A DNA stretch of 64,000 nt from a virus. The position numbers and the translations under genes were made by a program. The stretch covers positions 1 through 64,000 of the IMG/VR virus record IMGVR_UViG_3300020160_000289. The stretch is one strand, 5' to 3'. Positions 42,701-53,400 of the stretch are shown piece by piece (position 1 is the stretch's first letter; each line of letters begins with the position of its first letter). The notes under the pieces are model-generated. The model was not told the DNA's origin and searched no databases. It saw only the letters and a list, made by a program, of their open reading frames with translations.

Positions 42701-45700
42701 TGTTGTAGATATTCCTTATTTGCCTGAAGTAAAGTATATGCCGAAATTGTTGAAGTGGACGTACTCGCAGTTATTCCGTTTGGTACAATTATGTCTGTTA
42801 CGCCTTCGGTACCGTTTTCAAGAATAGTTAAGATTACATCAAAATCCTTCCCTACATTGGCAGCAACAATTGATGTGGAACTAGTTATTGTACTAGTCAC
42901 TTGAGTAACAGTACTTTGATATCTATATCCAGATGTATTATTACGAACAACTTGTTGTGCTAGAGACTTTAAGTAACTAATTGCTCTAGTTGTAGTGGTT
43001 TCTTCACCAGGAATAACACTTGCGTTTTGGTTCCAATATTGAAGGCCGGCAAATGTACTCTGGCTTGTTCCTTGGAATAATAAATCCTGTGCTAGAGAAT
43101 CAACGATCAGTCCTGTATCTCGACTGCACTTAGCAGGATCGTAACTAAATTTACTTGGCCATAGATCGTCAACAAATGCTACAGTTTCTTCTTGGATAAA
43201 TCTTCTATTCTTATCAAGCAACTTTTTAGCATTTAATATATTGATGTTAGGGTCAACATATTGTCTAGGTCGAGTAATTTCTGGACTACTAGTAGATCCG
43301 TCTTTGATTATATTAGCGATAATGTCAAATTTAGATCCTAGAGATCCGACAGCATCGATTCCGCCAGTTAAAGTTGAATCAAATATCTGTGAATACGCAG
43401 TTTGATACGTTCCAAGATCGTTGGTAGAATTAATATAGGCAATTACTTCTTCTTGGATAAATGATCGATTAGCTTGTAAGGCAAGATACGCATTATAATC
43501 TTCCGGAATTAACGATTCTGTTAAAGAAACAGGAACCTTAGCGTTGGCCGCATTGGGTCCGTTGTTAATAATATCAACAATAAGATCAATGCTATCTTGT
43601 AATTTTGTTACTTCTGTTATTGTGGCAGTAGAAATATTTGTTATTTGAGGAACAAAAGTCTGATAAGTAGAAGTTGTTATTCCTTGTACTACATACGGAA
43701 TTAATTGTCGGATATAATTATAGGCCGCAGTAGTTGCTGGGATCTCATTAGCTATCGCAGTTGAAGAAGAATTGTATCCGTAGTAACTAACGCCACTTTG
43801 AATAGCCTGTCTGTTACTCGACACATCTCCGTACGGATGTAGCAAATCAAACGCTACGCTGTCAATCATATACCCTACGTCTCGATAGCAAAGGCCGGCA
43901 TCGTAAGTAAATCCAGAAGTTTTTGTTGTTTCAACATAGGCAATCGCTTCTTCTTGGATATATGTTTTATTACCTAATAATAAATTATAAGCCTTTGTTC
44001 TTTCTTCTGTTCCTGATATTTCACCGTTAGGAATAATTTTATCAGTTACTCCTGCAACTCCATCAACGATGATATCTAATATTACCTCAAAATCATTTCC
44101 TACGATTGTAGCGGCTACGATCGAAGCAGGTGGCGGAGAAATATTTTGTGTAACAGTAGATTGGTAACGAGTTCCTGAGCTAACGCTACCTGTTATATTT
44201 TGAACAATTTCTTGTGCTAACTGCTTAACATACCTAATGGCATTAGTAGTAGTGGTCAGTTCGTTGGCAATGGTGCCAATATACTGATCTTGATTCCAGT
44301 ATTGAAGACCGCTAAAATTACTCTGACTTAGTTCAGTTGTTGGGTATAACAGATCTACGGCAATAGAGTCAATTATTAGTCCAGTGTCTCTCTTACATTT
44401 TGCCTGATTATATACTAATCCGGCGACCGGTTCATTTTGTATTACTCGAAGAGCGAGATTTTTAGCATAGCTAACTGCTAAAGATGTGGTTGTTTCTTGG
44501 CCAGGAACAAGTGTCACTTGATTTGTAACAGTTGACGACAATGACTCGTCGACTATACTTGACAATACTGTATAATATGCGTTACCACAGAAATATAAAT
44601 TAAAAAACGCATCGTAATTTAAGTCTTGATACCCGGATACTATTGGACGGTCTAAAGTTATCGATCTAAAATTGACATCAATTACCTGTGTACCAGTAGT
44701 GATATAAGGAATGCCTGTATCTGGATTTACAGAGTTTCCAAAAACATCAGTCACATAAAGTGTATGACCGACTGCGACGTCAGTTACATCGATATCATTG
44801 ATAGTGTAACTGTTAGTAACAAGGGTGTTAGTGTTAATTGTGGCAATCAGGTATCCTGGATATCCTGCTGAATTAACGTAAGGAACCCTATCACCATTGT
44901 AATCAAGGTAAGTATCAGGGGCAACAACTTCCATAACTTGCCCGATGTGTGGACGATCTCTATCGTTAGGAATAAAGACTTCCATTCTTTGTTTGTTTGG
45001 CCAAAAACCTAATGGGTAGAAATCACTGTTAGGTACGTTTGTAGGATACGCAGGGTTTCTAACAAATCCTGCGAATGCCAATTTGCCTAAACCTTTTGCC
45101 GTTAAACAAGTATCACCAAAGTTTGCGTTAGAGTTAGTAATAGAAGCAATGCCGCCGTTCTCAACAATAACAGCCTGACTACACATAATAGTAAACACAG
45201 AAACTAACTGTGCGTATCCGTTATTAATAATGTGGACTCCGATACCGCCTTGTGTAACTTGCGTGAACGCATCAAACACAAAAGATTGAATAGGTGATCG
45301 TATACTCGGAGCGTTCCCGTCAACTAATGCGCCACCCCCAGACCCTATAGGATCAAGTCTACGATCAGCATACTTGTCTCCGTCATTTACAGTCCATGCT
45401 GTGGGTATATCAGCATCTAAGAACGGATATACCGAAGTTTCTCCAAAATAGATTGTTGCGTTATCGCTAGGACTTACAGTAGGAGAACTTAATGTAATTA
45501 AGTATACATTATCTGACACGGTTGTGATCGCAGTTATTGTAGACGCATTATTAACGCCATTGGGACTTAGACCAGTTGGATATATTAATCCGTAAAGATC
45601 TTCTTTAGGATTTGGAACACTGCTTTCGCCGCTTTGGATGATTGATGAAATTAAATTAAAACTTTCAATTATTCTAGTATTAACAACTTGACCGTTGTCT

Positions 45701-47070
45701 AAATTTAAATTGATAACCTGGAAGGTAGAAGTATCAAATAAATTAGTTACAGTATTATTGACAATAATATCTACTGATAAATCTCTAATATAATTAATTG
45801 CCGCGATTGTTTGAAATTGTTCTCCGGAAATTAAACTGGTATTCCCGGACCAATAGGCTAGCCCTGCTTCGATACTTCTTTTGTTCCCGCCGAATCGAGC
45901 GTCACCAGCAACCGCATCAACGATATATCCTACATCGCGATAACACTTAACTTGATTATATACTAAATCTGGAAATTGATCTTCTACGAATGCAACAGCT
46001 TGTGTTTGTAGAAATATCCTATTCTTTTCTAGTAACAACTGAGCATTTCTATATCCTTCGTTGGCAGCATCATTGACTGCCATACCTACAGAAATAGTAC
46101 CTGTATATACAGAAACTACAATTTGATTTTGATCTGCTGTCCAGGTTGATGTTCCTGCGGCTAACGGAATTTGTATTGTTTGATTTGGGTTAAACATTGT
46201 CCCGTCTTTCAACCACGGACCACTTTGATTGGTACAGTTTTGAATGTACGGAGAATGATATAAATCTATAGGATTTTCTAAGTTAGGAGGAAACGCACAC
46301 ATGTATGCGCCAGTTGTGTATGTACCTTGACCTCCGGGAGCATATCTTTCAACACTTCCTCTACGTAGATTACGCATTTGCATTTGTGCAATGTATACAC
46401 CAGAATTAACATGGAATAAATCTAAATCTTTATTCAATGGTTCAACAAAAGTAGTTCTTAAGTCATTACCAACCACCGAAGTGTATGCCTTTAGAGGTAT
46501 TGGGTTATCTTCAAAATAAGTACCTGCGGCAACTCTAATTGTTGTGCCTTCGGTATACAATGGACTACGAACAGCTCCACTGATTGTTCTACATGCTCTT
46601 GTAGAATCAAGCGCAGATCCGTCATTATTATCATTTCCGTTTGGAGTAACATATAGGGTCAACGGATTAATTGGAAATGTTCCTAGAGGAATACCGCTTA
46701 CAGTAAAATCCCCGGTTACCGAACCGTCGCCAGTTACTGCTAAATCTTGTTCAATGTCTACATCACCTGCTATTTGAACTTTCTGAAATGGTGTTAGTAT
46801 AATATTTGAGTTAGAGTCTACACCGTTAATTTCAATTTCAGTGCCATTTTGCGTGGATCTAATAACCTGACTTGTGAAACTTAGTTTACCTAAAGTATTT
46901 GTAAAAGTAGCTTTACCACTATCGTCTGTTTGTAACGTATAACCAGTATTAGACTCCGGAGCAACGCCGAGCGCAGGCTGAGCATTATCTACTCCTAGAT
47001 AATCCCATCTATCTGGTTTTAAATTCTCTGGGCGAGGAACCGGTTTTCTATTACTTAATAAACGTGGCAT
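39736..47070 (-). CDS. Giant beta-helix protein with ten Cys-Arg-Asp modules, 2444 aa
   Basis: Paralogue of the 2190-aa protein. Residues 139-215 form a pectin-lyase-like opening (LYVTPNGNDNNDG, TIRVAAGTYFEDNPI), followed by IQNCTNQSGPWL. A GSGGGALVDGNAPS / VFDAFTQVTQGGIGVHI block follows. About residue 330 onward holds ten copies of a helical module centred on 'KCxRDxGxxxDSxxxDLLxGGNxxS', in two alternating flavours ending YYGYN or YWNQ. The C-terminal 60 residues (VVQLNNGKVFF, DQNGDFRIG, FEKSLYATMTPFIL) are shared with the paralogue. Probably a baseplate-proximal or fibre protein. No catalytic lyase residues are evident. Confidence 0.86.
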   Translation of the reverse strand: MPRLLSNRKPVPRPENLKPDRWDYLGVDNAQPALGVAPESNTGYTLQTDDSGKATFTNTLGKLSFTSQVIRSTQNGTEIEINGVDSNSNIILTPFQKVQIAGDVDIEQDLAVTGDGSVTGDFTVSGIPLGTFPINPLTLYVTPNGNDNNDGSALDSTRACRTISGAVRSPLYTEGTTIRVAAGTYFEDNPIPLKAYTSVVGNDLRTTFVEPLNKDLDLFHVNSGVYIAQMQMRNLRRGSVERYAPGGQGTYTTGAYMCAFPPNLENPIDLYHSPYIQNCTNQSGPWLKDGTMFNPNQTIQIPLAAGTSTWTADQNQIVVSVYTGTISVGMAVNDAANEGYRNAQLLLEKNRIFLQTQAVAFVEDQFPDLVYNQVKCYRDVGYIVDAVAGDARFGGNKRSIEAGLAYWSGNTSLISGEQFQTIAAINYIRDLSVDIIVNNTVTNLFDTSTFQVINLNLDNGQVVNTRIIESFNLISSIIQSGESSVPNPKEDLYGLIYPTGLSPNGVNNASTITAITTVSDNVYLITLSSPTVSPSDNATIYFGETSVYPFLDADIPTAWTVNDGDKYADRRLDPIGSGGGALVDGNAPSIRSPIQSFVFDAFTQVTQGGIGVHIINNGYAQLVSVFTIMCSQAVIVENGGIASITNSNANFGDTCLTAKGLGKLAFAGFVRNPAYPTNVPNSDFYPLGFWPNKQRMEVFIPNDRDRPHIGQVMEVVAPDTYLDYNGDRVPYVNSAGYPGYLIATINTNTLVTNSYTINDIDVTDVAVGHTLYVTDVFGNSVNPDTGIPYITTGTQVIDVNFRSITLDRPIVSGYQDLNYDAFFNLYFCGNAYYTVLSSIVDESLSSTVTNQVTLVPGQETTTSLAVSYAKNLALRVIQNEPVAGLVYNQAKCKRDTGLIIDSIAVDLLYPTTELSQSNFSGLQYWNQDQYIGTIANELTTTTNAIRYVKQLAQEIVQNITGSVSSGTRYQSTVTQNISPPPASIVAATIVGNDFEVILDIIVDGVAGVTDKIIPNGEISGTEERTKAYNLLLGNKTYIQEEAIAYVETTKTSGFTYDAGLCYRDVGYMIDSVAFDLLHPYGDVSSNRQAIQSGVSYYGYNSSSTAIANEIPATTAAYNYIRQLIPYVVQGITTSTYQTFVPQITNISTATITEVTKLQDSIDLIVDIINNGPNAANAKVPVSLTESLIPEDYNAYLALQANRSFIQEEVIAYINSTNDLGTYQTAYSQIFDSTLTGGIDAVGSLGSKFDIIANIIKDGSTSSPEITRPRQYVDPNINILNAKKLLDKNRRFIQEETVAFVDDLWPSKFSYDPAKCSRDTGLIVDSLAQDLLFQGTSQSTFAGLQYWNQNASVIPGEETTTTRAISYLKSLAQQVVRNNTSGYRYQSTVTQVTSTITSSTSIVAANVGKDFDVILTILENGTEGVTDIIVPNGITASTSTSTISAYTLLQANKEYLQHEVVAYVDQTSNFVYDQAKCLRDTGLIVDSIAFDLLYPSTNDSQSTFAGIQYWNQNSYVGNIANEITTTTNAIIYLSSLAQKVVVNNQSGTRYQSTVTQTTSTLVATSNESAVVGNNFGFIIDILNTGTNGVTDIIVPNGKRRSSTNTNYAYNLLLSNKEYLIAEVIAYVETTKTSGFTYDSAKCQRDAGYMIDSVAFDLLHGGNKQSIQSGVLYYGYISTSTAILNEIPQTTAAYNRLKDILGNIISGVEIIPSAGNTTNQITYMLPANSTTITKAKAKVDKITNIINNGPAIAGTLTSISLTASSDINSTYAFDLLLANRTFIQDEIVSYINSNFTGFVYDKEKCFRDIGYMIDSVSVDLLYGGNKQAVQSGVYYYGYNGEDTAIPKEIPQTTSAYNFIESIVENIVTGTLITDPQQTLITQVISTQTGTTVEAQIVKNNVNLINNIIERGPDEVTVKESISVTASTSTSTVNAVKLLNANRDFIRAETIAYINNTYNTGFLYDKTKCKRDTGLIIDSIAFDLLYEGTTESTFAGLQYWNQDAYTGEIISQLTTTTNAIRYIKELVGKVIVNEPVDATTSTAQVLNLSTGTVKISQTVQNNVDLILSILTGGTTGVTDLIVPNGVVSTSTNILASYDILRANKAFIQDEVIARIDLDNQEFSYDREICYRDVGYIVDSLSFDLLHGGNRQSITSGVYYYGFNAADTAIDDQIPQTTAAYDYIKTIVGNIITGTSLDNTYQFKVPQVLSASTGTSIEVSLVQDKIDNITNIINNGPGVAPAKQPISQVASTSTQVINAFDLLLANRDFIKAEVIAYIDTAFTDAPNYPKDKCYRDVGAIIDAVGYDLIYGGNYNSVNTGNGYFNRKGQYHIVRLEQNVTDPTLFIDGATVRFYQQSYISASGYLFEYVGAGTQYGALPQVGTADPQQNKEVVQLNNGKVFFTSTDQNGDFRIGPTLVISQSTGVLAGRTFEKSLYATMTPFILVVGA
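40150..46010 (-). repeat. Ten tandem-like copies of the Cys-Arg-Asp module
   Basis: Each copy follows the order: A-x-x-L-L-x-A-N-[KR]-x-F-I-x-x-E-[VT]-[IV]-A-Y, then Y-D-x-x-K-C-x-R-D-[VTAI]-G-x-[IM]-[IV]-D-[SA], then a YYGYN or YWNQ segment, then T-x-A-[IY], then V-T-Q or P-Q-V. Examples: KCSRDTGLIVDSLAQDLL and ICYRDVGYIVDSLSFDLL. Copies alternate irregularly between the two flavours. Confidence 0.85.
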
Positions 47071-47091
47071 CGTTTTCTCTTATGTTTTATT

Positions 47092-47478
47092 TTAATTGTT
47101 TGCTGTTTCTAACACGCTTAATACAAGTTTACACGAGCCGGCTGCGTCTGAATAAGCTCTGATACTATCTTGACTTTCGAGAATCATCTTGCCAGTAATT
47201 AACGATGCTGAGTCATTGGGCGGAATTGGGAAGTTCATTACCAACTCCGATGTTGTATTTGGCTCTTGTGCGTTATTACCTTGGGCGTCAGGAAGAACTC
47301 TAAATCTTCTATGATGACTGAAAGTAACAGTATGTGTAGCTTGACTATCAACGTTGGCCACCTGTGCCATCAAGATAATAGAAGTAACTCCGATTGGTGC
47401 TACATAAACAGTAGCAGTAGTATTAGTATCTAAAATCTTTGTCTTTGTCTTAAACGTGTTTAATGGAATTAATGCCAT
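47092..47478 (-). CDS. Small virion-associated beta protein, 128 aa
   Basis: Lies between the two giant paralogues and is probably assembled with them. All-beta in appearance: ATVYVAPIGVTSIILMAQVA, HTVTFSHHRRFRV, NFPIPPNDSASLI and GSCKLVLSVLET. The same 'Y-V-A-P-x-G ... I-I-L ... V-x-N' and 'I-P-x-x-x ... L ... D-S-[IV]' pattern is seen in the 105-aa protein at 54917, so the two may share a fold. Strong AAGGAGAAA ribosome site. Function unknown. Confidence 0.76.
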   Translation of the reverse strand: MALIPLNTFKTKTKILDTNTTATVYVAPIGVTSIILMAQVANVDSQATHTVTFSHHRRFRVLPDAQGNNAQEPNTTSELVMNFPIPPNDSASLITGKMILESQDSIRAYSDAAGSCKLVLSVLETANN

Positions 47479-47489
47479 GTATTTCTCCT

Positions 47490-50400
47490 TTATTCGCTGC
47501 CGCCCGCTTCAACAGCTAAGATGAATGGTGTCATCTGGGCAAACAAGCTCTTTTCAAATGTCCTGCCAGACAACACACCTGTTGCCTGACTAATCACTAA
47601 TGTTGGACCGATACGGAAATCTCCGTTTTGGTCTGTTGAAGTAAAGAACACCTTACCATTATTTAACTGAACAACTTCTTTGGTCTGTTCGGGGTCAACT
47701 CTTCCTACTTGAGGCAAGGCACCGTATTGTGTTCCTGCTCCGCAATATTCAAACAAGTAGCCTGACGCACTTTGATAACTTCGTTGATAGAAGTTAACTG
47801 TACTACCGTCAACAAATAACAATTGATTTCTTACGTTATCTTCCAAAGTAGCGATATGGTAAGTACCTTCTCTTGTGTAATATGTCTTAGCTGCCTCGAC
47901 ACTCCTAAAGTTGCCCCCAGTTTGTAAATCCGCTATGAGAGCATCGATCATTAAGCCGGCATCTCTTCGACATTTTTGTTTATTGTATACAAACGTTTGA
48001 GGGAACGTTTCATTGATATAGGCAATCGTTTCTGCTTTGATAAATTCTTTATTAGCAAGTAATAACGCAAATGCTTTTAATCTATTCGGATTAGCATTTT
48101 GTACAAGACCAACTGGTACCTTTTCGCCTGCTTCGTCTGGGCCGTTTCTAATAATATCAGTTATAATATCAACCTTTGACTGAAGTACTGCAGCTTCTGC
48201 TAAAGTGGCAGGGTTTAAATTAGTTACCTGAGGTACTGCTGTTTGGAAATTTGGAGATGTTGGAGTACCAGTTACAATATCTCCAACAATGGCTTTGATA
48301 AAATTATAGGCAGCTTCTGTTTGTGGAATTTGATTATCAATCGCAGAGTCGGCAGGGTTAAATCCGTAGTAGTAAACTCCTGACATGATACTTTGTCTGT
48401 TACCGCCATGAAGCATATCAAAGCAAACTGAGTCTACAATATATCCAACATCTCGGCGACACTTAGTTTCATCGTAGCTAAAACCGCCGCCGTAAGTTGA
48501 AGTTATGTAGTTAATAACTTGTGTTTTGTAAGATTCTTTGCTTGCTTGGACGTTGGCTACTGCTGTCAATGCTGTAAAGTCAGTAGTTTTAAAACCGTTT
48601 GGAACGATATCATCTGATATTCCAACAATTCCGTTATCTAATATGTCAAGTATGTTGTCAAAACGTTGGCCAGCAACTACACCTGGTGCGCCGCCAGCAG
48701 TTGATACTACTAACGATTTTAGATAAGCAATCGCGCCCCTAGTCTGTACGATTTGATCAATAATATCTCCAGTATAGCTGTCTTGATTCCAATATTGTAA
48801 TCCAGCAAATGTACTTTGAGAAATGCTATCGTAAAGCATGTCAATAGCAATACTGTCAACAATCAACCCTGTATCTCTTGAACACTTGGCTTCATCGTAA
48901 GTAAATCCTCCGTAGATAGCATCTACATAGCTTACAGTTTCGTTCATTAGAAAGATTTTATTCTTTTTAAGCAAAGCAATAGCATCATTTTTTCCAGCAA
49001 CTGCAGTTCCTGTAGTCTTAACTTGCGGTGCGGCCTGTGGTCCAGCTAGTATTACTCCTGTAATAATACCTAGACTATCACTAATAAATCCAGTTGAATT
49101 ATTTCCTGACGGAAAACCATTGTCAATAGTTTGAGCTACACTAGTGCTGTATGTAGCAGTCATTAAAATATTTGATACTACATTGTTAGATATGTCTCTT
49201 AGATAGTTAATAGCGTCAATTGTTTCGGTCTCTTGGCCTAATATTTTACTTTGACCAGTTGGATACGGACTAGTAACTGTTTTGCTACTTAAAATGTTAT
49301 AGTATGCGTTTCCACAGCAATAGATATTAAAATAATTTCCGTTGCCGTATTGGCCGCCACCTTGTAGAATAGGGTTACTCAGTGTAATTGATTGATAATT
49401 AACTTCGGTGATTGTCGTACCTGTTGTTAAGTAAGCAACTCCGTCACCGTTATCATCTGCTTCATATCCAAACTGATCTCTTATATAAACAGTCTGTCCT
49501 ACTGAAACTCCCGTTACATCAATTCCATCAACTGTATAACTGCTGGTCGTTAAACTAGATGTGTTGACAATGGCTGTTAAAAATCCCGGAAATCCTTGTT
49601 CGTTAATGTACGGAACAGTTATTCCGTCGTAGTTTACATATTCGTCTGGAGGAACAACTTCCATCACTAAACTAATGTGTGGTCTATTGGCAGGATCTGG
49701 CACAAACACACATACCTGCTGGCTAGTAGGGAAATAGCCTTGTGGATAATATTCGTTAGCTTCAAAGCTATTTGTTAACTCGTTATAGGCAACGTTGGCC
49801 GGATTGTAAATTGTTCCTCCAAATTTACGTCTTCCATACCCTCGAGATAAAAGACATAAGTCACCAAAGTTATTATTTGAGTTGGTAATAGAAGCAATAC
49901 CGCCGGCATCAGTTTCAACAGCAATGTTACAGAAAATTGTAAACACAGATACTAACTGAGCATAGCCTTCATTGATAATATGAATTCCTCTTCCACCTTG
50001 GGTAATTTGTGTAAACGCATCAAACACAAAAGATTGAATTGGACTTCTAGTAGATGGCGCAAATCCGTCGACGAGAGCACCGCCACCGGAGCCGTTAGGA
50101 TCAATTCTTCTATCAGCAAATCCGTCAAGACTCCATTCGCCTGGCATATTTTTATCTTCTTCTGGGTATACTGTCGTATAACCAATATACATAATATCAT
50201 TTGTTGCTGACGCAATCGTTGAAGTACTTAGATGTAGAATGAACTGAGTTAATGTGGAATTTGTACTAGGAGGTGCGAAAGGTGGACCATTTTCTATAAT
50301 AGTAGCGATAGCATCAAAATTGTTTCTTACTAAATCTCTAGCAACATAACCGCCATTCAATTGACTGTTAATAAGTTGCGGTACAACGATTGTAGCAGTA

Positions 50401-53400
50401 GTTGAGCTTGAACCAGGGACTGTAATTTGTTTGGATGTTTGGTATAAAGAAGTTACTGGATTATTAGCAATAACTTCTAATGCTAGATTTTTAAAATATA
50501 AGATAGCGCCAGCAGTTTCTTTTGTTTGTCCTTCGATTACACTAACCGCATTATCCCAGTAGGCATATCCTGCTTCTAAAGATTTAATATTTGATCGATT
50601 AACAATATCTTGAGCAACAGCATCCACGATTAACCCAACATCTCTAAAACATTTTTCTTCATTGTACTTGAATACGTAAGGGTTGATAAATGTAGTATTA
50701 ACAAACTCAACTACTTCGGCAACAATAAAATCTCTGTTTGCTACTAGTAGATCATATGCTCGAAGAACTGATGTTGATGTGCTAATATCTAAACCTATCG
50801 ATGATAGCTCCGGAGCAGCCGATGGTCCGTATTTTATAATTTTTCTAATTAAGTCAATGTTATCGCCAACCGCTCGAGACTCATCAGCAGTTGCTGCCAG
50901 ATAGTCTGTATTTTGTAAAATATTAGGCTGATATGTTCTTGTAGCAGTTATACGTTGAACAACTTTGTCAACTAACGCTTTCATGTACTTGTAAGCCGCC
51001 ATGGTCTGCGGTATTTCATTTATAAGAACTGTGCTGGTGGAGTTATATCCGTAATAAGAAACTCCTGCTTGTACGCTTTGTCTATTGCCGCCGCGTAATA
51101 AATCCATAGTAACGCTGTTTACTATGTACCCAGCATCTCTTCTACATTTTGTTTGATCGTATACAAAACCGCTTGGTTTATTTGCTTCAACATACGCCAC
51201 TACCTCATCTTGAATAAATGACTTATTATTTTTTAAAGTTTGAACAGCATATAATACATCAACATCTGTAGATACAGCACCGTTTGGTACGATTGTATCA
51301 GTGACCCCTGCTGTACCAACTGTTAAAATATTCAATATTACATCATATTTGTCAACAAGATCAGACACGACTGTGACACTAGTAGCCGTTACTGAGGTAT
51401 CTTGTATAGCTGTGCTTAGTTTGCTAACAGTAAAATTTTGTACTATTTGTTCTGATATCTGTTTAGCATAATTAAAAGCATTTCTTGTAATAGTCTCTTC
51501 GCCAGGTATCTCAGTTGTGCCTTGATTCCAATATTGTAGTCCGGCAAAAGTTGATTGGCTTGATCCTCCATATACTAGATCTAACGTTAAGCCGTCTAAA
51601 ATTAATCCAGTATCTCGTTCGCAATGTGATTCATTGTAAACAAAATCTAATTTTGTAAAAGTAGTATCAACATAGGCCACTACTTCGTGTTGTAAGAATT
51701 CTTTATTAGCTACTAAAAGATCGTAGCTGTTAACAATTTCCGATATTGTGCTAGGATTAACACTATTAGAAACTAAAGATGAAGTTTGCTTTCCTTGAAT
51801 TCGGCGATTGATTAATACAATATTCCTGCTAACAAGTTCAACGGCAGCATTTGTGCCGGTAGTTAAATTGACAATCTGTGTAACTGTTGATTGATAACTG
51901 TCTAATAGTTGATTTTTTAATATTACATCTCTAACGATTGAACCTAGATAAGTTATTGCTGAAACTGTTTCGTCTATTTGGTTCGCTATTACTGCTCCGT
52001 TAGAGTAACTTGCGCCAGCGGCAGTTGATTGCTCATTGCCACCATATAGCAAGTCAGTTGCTAAGGCATCGATTAATAGTCCAGTATCTCTAAAACATTT
52101 TGATCTATCGTAGGTAAAACTTGGAATTGATTGTCCTACGTAAGTTTCATTTACAAATGATACTACTTCCGCTTGTAAGAATCCTCTATTAGCATTTAAC
52201 AATGCCGCGGCATTTTCGTAACCTGGTTGATTTTCTAGAATGTCTACTAGTAAACTAATCGAGTTATCAATTCCGCCTACTACTACTGAGCCGCCATTAG
52301 ATGCTGTATTAAATGATTGAAATGCTATCGTACCTGTAGTTTTTGTAACAGTTACATTAGATACGATATCTTTAGCAATAACTCCAATCCTATTAAACGC
52401 TGCAATAGTTGCAGTAGTTTCGTTGCCTAAAATTTGAACATTGTTTACATAATAAGATTTACCAGCAGTAACAATACTTTCGTTGCCGCCTAAAATAACA
52501 TCATTAACAAGAGCATCTACAACATAACCAACGTCTCTTCTACATTTTACTCTGTCATAAACAAGATCTGAATAAAAGAAATCTACATATGAAACAACTT
52601 CGTCTTGTATAAAAGATTTATTATCTACTAATAATCCTTTAGCAGTTTGAAAATTTGGATCAGGATTTTCAATAGCGTCAATAGTGGCGACTAGTATATC
52701 TGGATCAATTAAAATACCTTTTCCGTTAATAGACATTCCTATCTCGGGCATCTGACCTGAAATTTCAGGGAGTATGTTTACAGTTATAACCGTGGTGTTG
52801 ATTACGTATGTGGATGTAGCAACTACTAATGGAACTTGAACTGTTTGATTTGGCACAAACATTGTTCCATCAAACAGCCACGGACCTGATTGATTAGTAC
52901 AGTTTTGAATATAGGGACTGTGAAATACGTCAATTGGATTATCTAGCTTAGGTGGAAAGGCAACACAATACGCACCGGTTGTGTATGTGCCAGCACCGCC
53001 CGGCACGTAGCGAGTAACTTCTCCTCGACGAAGGTCTCGCATGGTCATCCCAGTAATATAAACACCGCTGTTTACATGGAACAAATCAACTGCGTTGTTT
53101 AATGGAAATACAAAAACTCCCCTTAAGCTGTCTCCATATACAGATGTGTAAGGCAACAATTCAATAGGATTGTCTTCGTAATATTTTCCAGGAGCAACTT
53201 TAATAACAGTACCTTGTTTGTAATAAGGACTTTTAGTTGCTCCACTAATCGTACGGCAAGCACGGCTTGAGTCCATGGCTCTACCATCATTTTCGTCACT
53301 ACCGTTTTCGTTTACGTATAGTATATTATTAACAACAGGGGCAGTTCCAATTGGATTTCCGCCGTAGACTCGAATGTCTCCGTTAATTTGTACGCTCTTG